Shown: piece after piece, positions 45,539 through 54,346 of the stretch
Position numbering within the stretch: the first letter of the stretch is position 1
How the letters are laid out: every line of letters starts with the position of its first letter
Assembly: GCA_016717725.1 (NCBI GenBank)
Contig: JADKFA010000005.1
Coordinates: 124,001 to 188,000, forward strand
Length of the DNA: 64,000 nucleotides
Direction: 5' to 3'
DNA from: Bacteroidota bacterium
GTDB lineage: Bacteria > Bacteroidota > Bacteroidia > AKYH767-A > OLB10
Notes under the pieces: generated by a model
Told to the model about the DNA's origin: nothing
Databases searched by the model: none
The model's input: only the letters and a program-made list of their open reading frames with translations
Made by a program: the position numbers and the translations under genes

Positions 45539-45609
45539 AGGTCGCGAGCAGATTCGAACTGCTGTACAAGGTTTTGCAGACCTCTGCCTAACCGCTCGGC
45601 CACGCGACC
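45539..45609 (-). tRNA. tRNA-Cys (GCA)
   Basis: The minus strand folds into a full cloverleaf of 71 bases. It has the acceptor GGTCGCG paired with CGCGACC, a D arm GCCGAGCGGTTAGGC, an anticodon stem GAGGT/ACCTT with loop CTGCAAA (anticodon GCA), and a T arm with loop TTCGAAT. The discriminator base is U, as expected for tRNA-Cys. No CCA is encoded. The terminator follows directly. Confidence 0.96.
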
Positions 45610-45812
45610 ATTTGAGCGGGTGCAAACATAGTGAATTATGTTTTTTCCAGCCCTATAATTTTAATTCTTTCTGCTTAACGATGTCAGATACTTTTGGTTG
45701 CACTTGAGGATCAAATTTCTGCACTTTAACCTAATATATATCAGAAAATGATGATTTTTAGAGGAATACCTCGATGGATGTTGTATATTTACTACGTAAT
45801 TTATTTTAGATC

Positions 45813-46166
45813 ATGAAAAACAAAGCTATTGCTGGTTACCATATGTTAATGATTCTATCCGCTGTAGATGAGTATTTTAACGGAAAAGAAGATAAGGTGA
45901 TTCGCGATTATATTATTGAAAATTTCCCTCCAAAAATGAATTTGGATACCGAAATGGAGATTTTAAGCCAAATTGACCCATCCGATTATCCTATTTATTT
46001 TAATAACGCGATGAACGATTTTTATATGGATTCAACCGCAGATGAACGTTCTCACTTTATTGATTTTGCCGTTAAACTAGTGATTGCCGATAAAAACATC
46101 ACCCCCAAAGAAAATCTTTACCTGAACGAACTTTATAATGCCTGGGAAGAAAATTATTCTTTGTAA
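45813..46166 (+). CDS. TerB-like small protein
   Basis: The 117-residue helical, acidic protein contains LMILSAVDEYFNGKEDKVIRDYI near the start and FAVKLVIADKNITPKENLYLNEL near the end. These match the paired helix-acidic-loop pattern of TerB-like domains (tellurite-resistance B family; often metal-binding or membrane-associated stress proteins). No other ter gene is nearby, so tellurite resistance should not be assumed. It stands alone on the plus strand. Confidence 0.72.
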   Translation: MKNKAIAGYHMLMILSAVDEYFNGKEDKVIRDYIIENFPPKMNLDTEMEILSQIDPSDYPIYFNNAMNDFYMDSTADERSHFIDFAVKLVIADKNITPKENLYLNELYNAWEENYSL

Positions 46167-46172
46167 TTATTA

Positions 46173-46200
46173 TTTAGCTTTTAGCTTTTAGCTTTTAACT
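46173..46200. repeat. Heptamer tandem repeat TTTAGCT x 4
   Basis: Four 7-base units (the last with one change) follow the TerB-like stop by 6 bases. They share the 7-base period of the arrays near 40.2 kb and 54.9 kb, with a different sequence. Confidence 0.85.
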
Positions 46201-46250
46201 TGTATGAAGCTTGCATCAGCTTGCAGCCTGCAGCTTGTTCGAAGCAGAAA

Positions 46251-46288
46251 AAAAAGAAACCCCGAATTTTTTTACATCCGAGGTTTCT
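46251..46288 (-). terminator. Terminator of the acyl-CoA dehydrogenase gene
   Basis: AGAAACC at 46255-46261 pairs with GGTTTCT at 46282-46288. On the minus strand the hairpin is followed by TTTTTTTT. It lies about 50 bases after the minus-strand dehydrogenase stop. Confidence 0.75.
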
Positions 46289-46339
46289 ATGAATAATTAA
46301 ATTTTATTTTTTCGATCCTACCATCTGCAGGAAAGATTT

Positions 46340-47518
46340 TTAATTGAAGGCATTAAATCCCGTTACATCCATACCCGTAATTAATAAATGGATGTCATGC
46401 GTTCCTTCATAAGTAATTACACTCTCTAAATTCATCATGTGACGCATAATCGGATACTCGCCACTGATACCCATGCCACCTAACATTTGTCGTGCTTCAC
46501 GCGCAATCTGTAATGCCATATTCACATTGTTGCGCTTAGCCATGGAGATTTGTCCGGGAGTTGCGCGATTCTCATTTTTTAAAACTCCTAAACGCCATGT
46601 TAACAATTGCGCCTTGGTGATTTCAGTAATCATCTCTGCTAATTTTTTCTGCTGCAACTGAAAAGCACCAATCGGTTTTCCAAATTGAATTCGCTCCTGA
46701 GAATAACGAAGAGCTGTATCGTAGCAATCCATCGCAGCACCAATCGCTCCCCATGCAATCCCATAACGAGCAGAATTTAAACATCCCAACGGACCTTTTA
46801 ATCCTTTTACATTCGGGAAAATATTTGCCTTTGGAACCTTTACATTATCGAAAACTAATTCGCCAGTAGCACTTGCACGTAACGACCATTTATTGTGCGT
46901 TTCAGGAGTAGAAAATCCTTCCATGCCACGCTCCACTACCATTCCGCGAATTACACCTTCTTCGTCTTTTCCCCAGACCACAGCGATGTCGGCGAATGGA
47001 GCATTGCTGATCCACATCTTCGCTCCATTCAAAATAAAATGATCGCCCGCATCTTTGATGTTTGTTAACATGCCCGATGGATTGGATCCATGATTAGGCT
47101 CTGTTAATCCAAAGCAACCCATCATTTCTCCCGTAGCAAGCTTGGGTAAATATTTTTTACGCTGCTCTTCCGATCCATATGTGTAGATGGGATACATCAC
47201 GAGTGAACTTTGCACAGAAGCCGTTGAACGCACTCCAGAATCGCCACGCTCAATTTCTTGCATGATGAGTCCGTAAGAGATTTGATCCATGCCACCGCCG
47301 CCGAATTCAGCAGGAATGTACGGACCAAAAGCACCGATGCCGGCTAATCCTTTTATAATTTGTGTAGGAAACTCAGCACGCTGAGCATAATCTTCAATGA
47401 TAGGCGACACATCGCGTTTTACCCATTCACGAACAGAGTCGCGCACAAGGCGATGTTCTTCGGTAAGTAACTCATCCATGAGGTAATAATCATGGCCCTG
47501 GAAACGATCTTTTGACAT
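46340..47518 (-). CDS. gcdH: Acyl-CoA dehydrogenase, glutaryl-CoA dehydrogenase-like
   Basis: The 392-residue protein aligns along its whole length with glutaryl-CoA dehydrogenase. It has SVQSSLVMYPIYTYGSEEQRKKYLP near residue 103, CFGLTEPNHGSNP (FAD/substrate loop) near 138, NKWSLRASATGELVFDNVKVP, CLNSARYGIAWG, and the catalytic-base region VITYEGTHDIHLLI near 378, where the Glu of YEGTH is the expected catalytic base. The family oxidises and decarboxylates glutaryl-CoA to crotonyl-CoA with FAD, in lysine and tryptophan breakdown. It is a single-gene unit. The -7 sequence TATTTTTG at 47552-47545 on the minus strand could be its promoter. Confidence 0.87.
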   Translation of the reverse strand: MSKDRFQGHDYYLMDELLTEEHRLVRDSVREWVKRDVSPIIEDYAQRAEFPTQIIKGLAGIGAFGPYIPAEFGGGGMDQISYGLIMQEIERGDSGVRSTASVQSSLVMYPIYTYGSEEQRKKYLPKLATGEMMGCFGLTEPNHGSNPSGMLTNIKDAGDHFILNGAKMWISNAPFADIAVVWGKDEEGVIRGMVVERGMEGFSTPETHNKWSLRASATGELVFDNVKVPKANIFPNVKGLKGPLGCLNSARYGIAWGAIGAAMDCYDTALRYSQERIQFGKPIGAFQLQQKKLAEMITEITKAQLLTWRLGVLKNENRATPGQISMAKRNNVNMALQIAREARQMLGGMGISGEYPIMRHMMNLESVITYEGTHDIHLLITGMDVTGFNAFN

Positions 47519-47544
47519 AATAATTTATTAATTCGAATAGGGTG

Positions 47545-47552
47545 CAAAAATA
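47545..47552 (-). promoter_or_regulatory. Candidate -7 box of the gcdH-like gene
   Basis: On the minus strand TATTTTTG matches TAnnTTTG and lies 27 bases before ATG 47518. No clear TTG at the right distance was seen, so this is a partial match. Confidence 0.45.
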
Positions 47553-47641
47553 GCAAATACTATGGTACCATTACTTAAATAAATTATTTAAACGGAGATG
47601 GATTTTTAATACCTAAAAAGTCATAGGTTTAACTATGATAA

Positions 47642-49474
47642 TTATTGTTTGATAAACTTGGCAATGGCTTTAAAGTCAAATTTATTGGTTACTTGAATCA
47701 AGTAAAAACCTGCATTTATTGCCTCTAAGGAGAAAGTGGGGTTTTGCTCGTTCGATTTCCAGCTTTGTAAAATTTTTCCAGATATGTCAATCAATGTTAC
47801 CTCGTATTCTGAATTCACGGTTTGATCAAATGAGATGCTGAAATAATTTTTTGATGGATTTGGATATATCGATATTTTACCAGCGTCTTTTTGAAGTTGA
47901 TTTACTGCTGTAGTCGGATATGTTGTAACGAAGGTGTTGAATACTTCATTGGTTAAGATGTATGGATTGCTATCAAATACAATAAGTGCACTGTTTTTAA
48001 CCAAAGTAAATTCAGGCAGACTTTGTTTTGGTAAAATTGAAAATTGCATGTAACCTTGACTTGCCAAAGAATTAACGCTTTCCCAAAGTAAATTTATTTC
48101 ATTAAACTTTGCGCGTAAAACTCTATTTTCATCAATACTCACCTCTCCATTATGACTCATGGAAAGTAAGTTGAAACTTTCAATATCTAAATGTGGGGAA
48201 AGGGTATCAATAAGCAATACCGAAAAGGCGGTATCATTTCCGGTATTTTGAAAGAGTAATGTGTAAATGAGTGTATCAGAAAAAAGTGTGTAATGAGCAG
48301 AACCCATTCCAATTGGAGAGACTTGTTTTTCATTTGGATCAAAAGAGCAGATGATTGTTTGCGTTAAGGTGTCTGTTTTGTATGGAATAATGTTTACTGA
48401 ATCATAAACAGAGAAAGAAACGATTGATTTTATTTCATTGAATAATACAGAGGGAACTGTATAAGAAACATGAATACTTTTGGATTCTAATAGTTTTAGT
48501 GAGTCAATCTTCCAAAATAATGTACTGCCATTAGTGGAATCTGGAGTATGACTAAAACTTAAAATACCACTTTGAATGTCAGGTGTGAATGAAACTAATA
48601 CACTGATTTTCACATTGCCATTATTTCTTACTACAATATTAGCAGAACTCGTAGCAGAACATCTTGCTTGACTTGAAGAAAAGGAAGAAGCATACAATAG
48701 AGTATCTGCAATTGATTTTAATGCAAAATCTAGCGAGTCAATTGGGACGGTATTTATGTTAAATGTATATGAAGATGAATCGCATGAAAGCGCAAGAAAT
48801 GAATTAGGAACAGGTTGAATTACATGTGGACCTTGGGGTTCTAAAAAATGATATTTACCTAATAGATTAGAATAAGATTGGTTTCCATTTTCATCCTTTA
48901 GTTTAATATAGGGTAATGGAGTATCTAAACTGTCTATTATAGCATTAGAATTAATATCATGATATACATTTCCTGAAACTTGCAGTTTTTGATAGTTGGT
49001 TTTAGAGTTTATCGAGTCAAAAGTGATTTTTGTATAACCTCCATAATATCCTACAAACCAAATTTTATTATCATTTGATATTTGAAACCTGCCCGCATTG
49101 TTGTCAAAAAATAAATCCGAATTTTCCCAGTTATATTTGGCAATTCCAATTGAATCAACTTTTAAAATAAACCCATTTGAAATTAACCAATAGCACTTTC
49201 GGAAATCGTCATAAAATCCACCATATAAATAGGGGGTAACTGGAGAAATATTTTCAAATGAATAGTTATAAATCGACCAAACTCCATTTTGTTCTCTTTT
49301 CATAATATGGTCACCACTGTGAAACCATGTACTTCCGTCATTCAAATGAATCTGGGTTCGGATTGCTTTTAATTCATTGTATGGAATGCCAGTAATAGTA
49401 GAGTCCAATGCATACCATACATAGTTGCTATCTCTAGTCCAGTACAAACTAGAAGAAGATTTTCTAAAAAACAA
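47642..49474 (-). CDS. C-terminal part of a broken T9SS protein (conserved repeat domain and sorting domain)
   Basis: The 610-residue frame starts at a TTG in mid-protein and has no signal peptide. It contains WYALDSTITGIPYNELK-type propeller sequence, an SdrD/CNA-like B segment (VSGNVYHDINSNAIIDSLDTPLPYIKL), a region with SFDPNEKQVSPIG and LIYTLLFQNTGNDTAFSVLLIDTL typical of a conserved pre-sorting domain in Bacteroidota, and a T9SS sorting domain (ISIYPNPSKN to KFIKQ). Upstream, the same frame is open as far as the T run at 49578-49572. One extra T there would fuse it to the following gene, giving about 1,096 residues. Confidence 0.85.
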   Translation of the reverse strand: MFFRKSSSSLYWTRDSNYVWYALDSTITGIPYNELKAIRTQIHLNDGSTWFHSGDHIMKREQNGVWSIYNYSFENISPVTPYLYGGFYDDFRKCYWLISNGFILKVDSIGIAKYNWENSDLFFDNNAGRFQISNDNKIWFVGYYGGYTKITFDSINSKTNYQKLQVSGNVYHDINSNAIIDSLDTPLPYIKLKDENGNQSYSNLLGKYHFLEPQGPHVIQPVPNSFLALSCDSSSYTFNINTVPIDSLDFALKSIADTLLYASSFSSSQARCSATSSANIVVRNNGNVKISVLVSFTPDIQSGILSFSHTPDSTNGSTLFWKIDSLKLLESKSIHVSYTVPSVLFNEIKSIVSFSVYDSVNIIPYKTDTLTQTIICSFDPNEKQVSPIGMGSAHYTLFSDTLIYTLLFQNTGNDTAFSVLLIDTLSPHLDIESFNLLSMSHNGEVSIDENRVLRAKFNEINLLWESVNSLASQGYMQFSILPKQSLPEFTLVKNSALIVFDSNPYILTNEVFNTFVTTYPTTAVNQLQKDAGKISIYPNPSKNYFSISFDQTVNSEYEVTLIDISGKILQSWKSNEQNPTFSLEAINAGFYLIQVTNKFDFKAIAKFIKQ

Positions 49475-49509
49475 TTCTCGTTTCTTACTTAAAGTTAGAT
49501 ACCCATACC

Positions 49510-50931
49510 CTAGATTACCAAGGAGTGAAATGGTGCCATTATGAATATTATGGGCGTAAATTTCATTTGCATAAAAAAATATAATGAGTCCCCTCCTTCA
49601 TAAAGAAATTGTATTTGGTTAACACTATTATAAGGAAGCTTAGTTTTTAAAAGGATAGTTCCATTTTTATACTTTATAATTGAATCATTTCTTAAGAAAT
49701 AGATGGTATTTGTAGAATCCACAATAAAGTTTTTTGGTATGGGAGGCAAATCTGTAGCAGAAATTCCATCAAAAATCAAAGCTCCAGAACCGTTGGGATA
49801 AGATACTAATAAGCTTGAGTCGTAAATAGCTTGCACATTTGGACCAAACCCAACCGTGTGATTTATTGGATAGGGTAAATTAAATCGACTTTCAATACCA
49901 TTTGTGTCGATTTTCGATAAATATGGCTTTTTATTCCCTTGAAGTACAAAAAGATTACCCAAAGTATCAAAATGAGCTGTATTTACATCTGTTAATGTAC
50001 TATAGATTGGTGGAGTTGGTAATAAATTTCCCGAAGAGTTAATATAGTAATGATTGTTGTTGGCACAAAAGAAATAAATTTCATGGGTTTTTGGATTAAA
50101 CGTTGGACGTATAGAATAGCAATTAGAGGGAATCGTGATTGAATCTATTAATATACCACTTTTAGTATAACGATAAAAGGATCGTACATGAAGTACAGTT
50201 GAACCTGAAGAATAAGTCACATTGTTGAAGTAATGAAAAATAGTGTCAACTAAAAATAAGTCACTTTCATCTCTAAGTAAGGAAATTGTGGATTTCCGAA
50301 TTACGGGAAATGATGTATCAAATATTCCATTCTCAAAATGCTTAATTATGCGACTAGTTGAACTATCGGTTAATATAAATATTCCTGAACTGTCAGCTGT
50401 GTAATGTGATTTATAAAATATTTCAGGAGAATTATATTTGGATATGTTGATAGAATCCCATACGATGATTTTTAATGAGTCGGGAACAAATGCATGCATT
50501 TCATTGTGTTTAAAAAAATAAATTTTTCCATTTTGATCCATCTCAAAAAAGACGTCGTCTATATTGGAAACGTTAAATCTTAAAGAACCTTTACTTTTAG
50601 AAATGAAATTCTGATCTTTATATTTCAATACTTGACCTTGAGCGTTAATAAACCAAAGATGTCCCTTTTTATCTTTTAAGATTTTAATAAAATTATTGGA
50701 TCTGAATTTAGTATTTGAATTTGTAGAGTTGTACCATTTTACATTATGGTTTACCATATTTACTTTGAGTATCCCACTTTCCATGGCAAGCCATGCCGTG
50801 TCCTCATCTATTAATATGCAATTAGAACGCCCAACATTTCCTAAAATTTCAGTCTTGAAACCTTGCGCTTTAAGTTGTAAATTCCAGCAACTTAAAAAAA
50901 TACAACAGAAAATAGTGAGGAGTGTTTTCAT
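49510..50931 (-). CDS. N-terminal part of the same T9SS protein (beta-propeller)
   Basis: The 473 residues begin with a signal peptide (MKTLLTIFCCIFLSCWNLQLKAQ) and contain propeller-type repeats, including DKKGHLWFINAQGQVLKYKDQ, which resembles the two-component-regulator propeller motif. The end (FFMQMKFTPIIFIM...) is out of frame. The correct continuation, FFYANEIYAHNIHNG, lies in the next frame after a run of seven T on the minus strand, where eight would keep the frame. The intact protein would be exported and sorted by T9SS. Confidence 0.82.
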   Translation of the reverse strand: MKTLLTIFCCIFLSCWNLQLKAQGFKTEILGNVGRSNCILIDEDTAWLAMESGILKVNMVNHNVKWYNSTNSNTKFRSNNFIKILKDKKGHLWFINAQGQVLKYKDQNFISKSKGSLRFNVSNIDDVFFEMDQNGKIYFFKHNEMHAFVPDSLKIIVWDSINISKYNSPEIFYKSHYTADSSGIFILTDSSTSRIIKHFENGIFDTSFPVIRKSTISLLRDESDLFLVDTIFHYFNNVTYSSGSTVLHVRSFYRYTKSGILIDSITIPSNCYSIRPTFNPKTHEIYFFCANNNHYYINSSGNLLPTPPIYSTLTDVNTAHFDTLGNLFVLQGNKKPYLSKIDTNGIESRFNLPYPINHTVGFGPNVQAIYDSSLLVSYPNGSGALIFDGISATDLPPIPKNFIVDSTNTIYFLRNDSIIKYKNGTILLKTKLPYNSVNQIQFLYEGGDSLYFFMQMKFTPIIFIMAPFHSLVI

Positions 50932-51010
50932 AGATGGTATTCAAAGTTAAGTAGAATTTCTTAGATTCTACCCAACTTTTAAAATCGTATAACGTGTTGA
51001 CATTCAAGAA

Positions 51011-51034
51011 AAAGGCCTTACGGGGCCTTTGAAA
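51011..51034 (-). terminator. Terminator with AAAGGCC stem
   Basis: AAAGGCC and GGCCTTT form a 7-bp stem with loop TTACGG (plus-strand reading), with a short T tract on the minus strand. It lies about 11 bases after the stop of the small secreted protein gene at 51045. A close copy follows the paralogous gene, at 51548. Confidence 0.75.
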
Positions 51035-51044
51035 AAGGTACTGT

Positions 51045-51467
51045 TTACTCCATTAAACAAATAATCGAAATAAAATCATCGGAAATTTTTATTGGGCAAT
51101 AGCCTGATCTAAGCACTATTTCGCTTCTGAATCCAAGTTTTCTGCTTATTTCTTCAGGCAGAGTGGTTCCTGCTTGAATTGGAAATTGAGTGAGTCGAAG
51201 TAGCTCTCTTTCGAAATTTTCATGTAATGAGTTTCTGTTAATGTGGATGAATATCTTTTGCTCTTCCAAGGTAACGCCAGCTTCAACGGTTCGAAAATTG
51301 AATTTGGGTGGAACAAAGCAAAGTCCAAATCCACTGTTGCAATCTTGCGAATAGGATGCAATTTCAAAATGAAAGGTCCAGGTGAAATTAAATTTTTCTG
51401 CTTGAGCAAATCCATATTGCTTAAATCCGAATAAGAGCAATGTAAATAAGAGGATGTTTTTTTTCAT
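51045..51467 (-). CDS. Small secreted protein of a local paralogous family (copy 1)
   Basis: The 140-residue protein has a signal peptide (MKKNILLFTLLLFGFKQYGFAQ), a beta-rich body and the motif DCNSGFGLCF near residue 42. It ends IKISDDFISIICLME. It is clearly related to the genes at 51573 and 52736 in signal, the Cys-x4-6-Cys motif, and a helix with ELLRLTQFPIQAGTTLPEEISRKLGF. No known family was recognised. The two cysteines may form a disulfide in the periplasm. Confidence 0.72.
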   Translation of the reverse strand: MKKNILLFTLLLFGFKQYGFAQAEKFNFTWTFHFEIASYSQDCNSGFGLCFVPPKFNFRTVEAGVTLEEQKIFIHINRNSLHENFERELLRLTQFPIQAGTTLPEEISRKLGFRSEIVLRSGYCPIKISDDFISIICLME

Positions 51468-51547
51468 AATAAGGTTTTTTTAAGAATAGTTTGGTAAATA
51501 GTTTTCAAAAAAGGATTTTTAGTTTGATACGAATTGATTTTACAAAA

Positions 51548-51563
51548 AGGCCTTACGGGGCCT
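51548..51563 (-). terminator. Terminator with AGGCC stem (copy of the 51.0-kb terminator)
   Basis: AGGCC/GGCCT around TTACGG, followed on the minus strand by TTTTTGT. It shares AAAAAGGCCTTACGGGGCCT with the terminator of copy 1, showing that the duplication included the 3' end. It lies about 10 bases after the stop at 51573. Confidence 0.7.
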
Positions 51564-51572
51564 GAGTGCAAT

Positions 51573-51989
51573 TTATTCAATAGCACAAGTAATGGTAATA
51601 TAATCATCAGAAATTTCGATAGGATAGCGTCCTGGAATGATAGTCACTTCTCTCGTCAAACCAATTTTATTTGCAATATCCATGGGTAGTTGAGTTTCTT
51701 CTTCAATGGAGAATTGAAGAAGGTGAAGTAATTCTTTTTCTAAAGATTCGTTCATCGTGCTTCTGTGCAATTGAAATTGTATATGATTTTCTTTAGATGT
51801 GATTCCTGCATCCACTTGTCTTTTGTTGGCTACGTTAAACGTTATGCAAATTCCTAATCCTCCATCACAATCTCTTTGGGGAGATGCAATCGTTAATTTG
51901 TAAGTGATTTTGGATCTATCTGCTTGTGCAACACAAGTGAGAGAGAAGCTAAGCAGAAAAAGGAGTTGTAGTAAAATGTTTTTTTTCAT
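51573..51989 (-). CDS. Small secreted protein of the same family (copy 2)
   Basis: The 138-residue protein has a signal peptide (MKKNILLQLLFLLSFSLTCVAQ) and the family motif DCDGGLGICITF. It then has ELLHLLQFSIEEETQLPMDIANKIGL and ends YPIEISDDYITITCAIE. It closely follows copy 1 in length and C-terminus. The gene is separated from copy 1 by about 105 bases carrying a terminator. Function unknown; periplasmic or surface location is inferred from the signal. Confidence 0.75.
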   Translation of the reverse strand: MKKNILLQLLFLLSFSLTCVAQADRSKITYKLTIASPQRDCDGGLGICITFNVANKRQVDAGITSKENHIQFQLHRSTMNESLEKELLHLLQFSIEEETQLPMDIANKIGLTREVTIIPGRYPIEISDDYITITCAIE

Positions 51990-52030
51990 AAGATGTGTTT
52001 TAAAGGTTTATATTTATTTTATGTTTTAAT

Positions 52031-52678
52031 TTATTTAAGTTCCATTTCAGACTGTGCAAATATGTTGTCGTTGTTGATGTAAATGATGCGATAAGGCTCA
52101 TTGCATTTTTTCAAATTTTCTTTTACAAGTTTATGGAGTCGTTTTGTTTCACGTATCATGAATCGATTCCAGATAAATACAACCGTGTAGGGTTCATTTT
52201 CTCCAACTTTTTGTTTCTCATGATCTTTAAAGGACTGTGCATGGTTTATTAATCGATCGAAACTTAAAAGTGTATCTAAAGGTGCTGCGGTCTTTGGAGG
52301 AAAAGTTGCAAAGTTATTGTCTATATTCCAGTTTAACTTTGGATATCCTGGTGCGTAGCAATTAATAAACCATTTTTCTTGAAACTGATTGTGTCCATAA
52401 TAAAGTGCTTGAATTACTTGATAGTGATTTTTCTTTTCTTTGCGGAAAAGAAGTGTATCTTTAATTTCTAAGAAATTAATGTAATTCGTATCTATTAAGT
52501 AGGCTTGGTTTGTTGGAGCTTTCAGTTTTCTCAAATAACGTGCATGAAGTTTTTCATCCATTACTTTAGGGTCTCTAATACCCATTTTTAATTTTATGAG
52601 CGTTAAGCAACTACTTTGTGAAAGCATGGCTATTCCAAAGAACAAGTACAGAATATTTATTTTGAATTTTCTTTGCAT
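52031..52678 (-). CDS. Hypothetical lipoprotein
   Basis: The 215-residue protein has an N-terminal hydrophobic segment with a lipobox-like LSQSSC near residue 23 and a basic, mixed helix/strand body (NYINFLEIKDTLLFRKEKKNHYQVIQALYYGHNQFQEKWFIN). The end (EPYRIIYINNDNIFAQSEMELK) does not match a family I know. It lies between two of the small secreted paralogues on the same strand, and may belong to the same functional group. Confidence 0.65.
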   Translation of the reverse strand: MQRKFKINILYLFFGIAMLSQSSCLTLIKLKMGIRDPKVMDEKLHARYLRKLKAPTNQAYLIDTNYINFLEIKDTLLFRKEKKNHYQVIQALYYGHNQFQEKWFINCYAPGYPKLNWNIDNNFATFPPKTAAPLDTLLSFDRLINHAQSFKDHEKQKVGENEPYTVVFIWNRFMIRETKRLHKLVKENLKKCNEPYRIIYINNDNIFAQSEMELK

Positions 52679-52693
52679 AAGTTTTTTTTAAGA

Positions 52694-52723
52694 AGCCGGT
52701 AAGTGGTTCAATCCTTACCGGCT
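52694..52723. terminator. Hairpin between the lipoprotein and copy 3 of the small secreted family
   Basis: A perfect 10-bp stem AGCCGGTAAG/CTTACCGGCT with a 10-base loop sits 13 bases after the stop of the gene at 52736. The T tract is weak on the minus strand, so terminator function is less sure. Confidence 0.5.
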
Positions 52724-52735
52724 CAGGGGTTTTTG

Positions 52736-53185
52736 TTATTGGAAGGAGGCATTGAGTAATACCGTTCCCAATCGATTTCTCGATTTGTCGAGACGGTATT
52801 CGCCTTTGCGTATAATGACTCTGCTAAAGCCTAATTGTTCGGCAATTTCCTGTGGTAATACTTTGTCTTCGTATACATAAAAGATGTTTTCGTTTTCTTC
52901 AGCTGGTGAGTTATCATTAATGATATTCAGCTGTAGTTGACCGCGGACAGTTTGCACTTCAGCAATTCCCTCTCCAGTCCCAATTGTTTTTGAACTGCTA
53001 AAAAAGCGAATGCATAATCCTTTCTCTCCATCGCAGCCTTCTCCAATAGCTGCAGGCTTTGATCGAGTTCCAAAAACGAATCGAATTCTTTCAGCATTTT
53101 GAGCATAAGATTCAAGTGAGAGAAAGGCAAAGATTCCTAGAATGAAAAAGATTTTTTTGAAGTCTTTAGTTACAAGTGTTTTCAT
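52736..53185 (-). CDS. Small secreted protein of the same family (copy 3)
   Basis: The 149-residue protein has a signal peptide (MKTLVTKDFKKIFFILGIFAFLSLESYAQ) and the diverged family motif GCDGEKGLCIRF near residue 50. The C-terminal part follows the family (VLPQEIAEQLGFSRVIIRKGEYRL) but ends differently (GTVLLNASFQ). It is the most diverged of the three copies. The gap 53186-53664 upstream shows no gene or RNA that I can support. Confidence 0.7.
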   Translation of the reverse strand: MKTLVTKDFKKIFFILGIFAFLSLESYAQNAERIRFVFGTRSKPAAIGEGCDGEKGLCIRFFSSSKTIGTGEGIAEVQTVRGQLQLNIINDNSPAEENENIFYVYEDKVLPQEIAEQLGFSRVIIRKGEYRLDKSRNRLGTVLLNASFQ

Positions 53186-53664
53186 GTTTTATTTTTTTTG
53201 ATATTGTTAAAGTAATTCATAGAAAATATTTTTTTAGAAACGTTTAGGCACGTGGGAGCCGATTCATAATGCTGTCATGACAGATTATAAAACCATAAAG
53301 ATGGAATAGGTGCTATGCACCTAATTCCTTCTTGTTAATACAGTATTCATTTTTTTTGAGCATCGTTGGCAGTTTTTACATAAGGGTTTAGTTGTCCCTG
53401 CCGTTGTCGCTATTCGCTATCTATAAAATTTCTCTCTTCACAAAATGCTTAATTCGAAAACAAATGTAGACTAAGTATTCGACTTTCCAAATTTATTTCT
53501 TCAAAGAAATGAACATGTAATTGTTAATTGGAAAATTCAAGATTATTTTTTTCGTTTCTCTAGAGGAAAGTGTAGTGAGATACAGTATTCTCTTGTGACC
53601 TTTAGTGCTCTCTAGTGCCTTGTGTTATAAAAACCATTCTAATTATAGAACTCATTAACTTCAA

Positions 53665-54296
53665 CTATAATTTCTTTGCAATAACTATCGTATGTATTTC
53701 TTGTTTTGAATTAGCATCTCCATAATTGACATGTAAAATTTGCGGAGGTTCAAATCCTGCTTCCTTAATCACTTTTGTTAACACAGTCAATTCATGAAAA
53801 TAAAAATAGGTGCGATCACCCGTGCTACTTGTTTTATATCCCGATTGAGTTGGATCCCCTTCTACAAAACTTAAATAAAGTACTCCGTTTTTATTTAAAA
53901 GTGTTGAAGCATCTAAAATCAATTGTATACTTTCTTTTCCGACAAATACGGTAAACAGAATCCCGCGACAATTCCATCAAAGGTTGTGTTTAGTTTTAAA
54001 ATGTCACGTGCATCCATCACTTCAAATTTTGCTGTTGGATTATTTTTCTGAGCCAATGCAATCATCCTTTTAGAAAAGTCTATTCCATAAATTGAAAAAT
54101 CATTTCGTAGTGTAAGCAATTGTTTTGTGATATTTCCCGGACCACATCCAATCTCTAATATCGAAACGTTTGATTTTTCAATCGCCGAGCAAAACAATTC
54201 ATAGCTTTCGTTATACAAAGTTAAATCCATAAATATTTCCTGATAAAGATCTGCAACTTTATTCCAAGTGTTTAGCGTTTCTTGATTCGGATTCAT
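53665..54296 (-). CDS. SAM-dependent methyltransferase, split by a single-base frameshift
   Basis: The first frame (54296 to 53919, 125 residues) has the class I methyltransferase motif I (VSILEIGCGPGNITKQLL near residue 48), motif II (GIDFSKRMIALAQ) and motif III (VMDARDILKL). It ends just after FCLPYLSE. The second frame (53922 to 53665) carries the remaining strands and helices (SYLSFVEGDPTQSGYKTS-like, EAGFEPPQILHV). Adding one A to the AAAA run at 53935-53938 reads PYLSEKESIQLILDAS and yields 210 residues, a normal length for the family. The substrate is unknown. It looks like a sequencing indel rather than loss of function. Confidence 0.82.
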
Positions 54297-54346
54297 GGTA
54301 GTGAATTATTTTTTCATTAAAAGAATTTTAAAATAAATAGTTGAAC

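Noticed and set aside
45125..45631. Several overlapping 60-100-codon frames on both strands
   Set aside because: They cover repeats, a terminator and tRNA-Cys, and the translations are low-complexity and unrelated to known proteins.
45813..46166. Tellurite resistance operon
   Set aside because: Only one TerB-like gene is present and no other ter gene is nearby.
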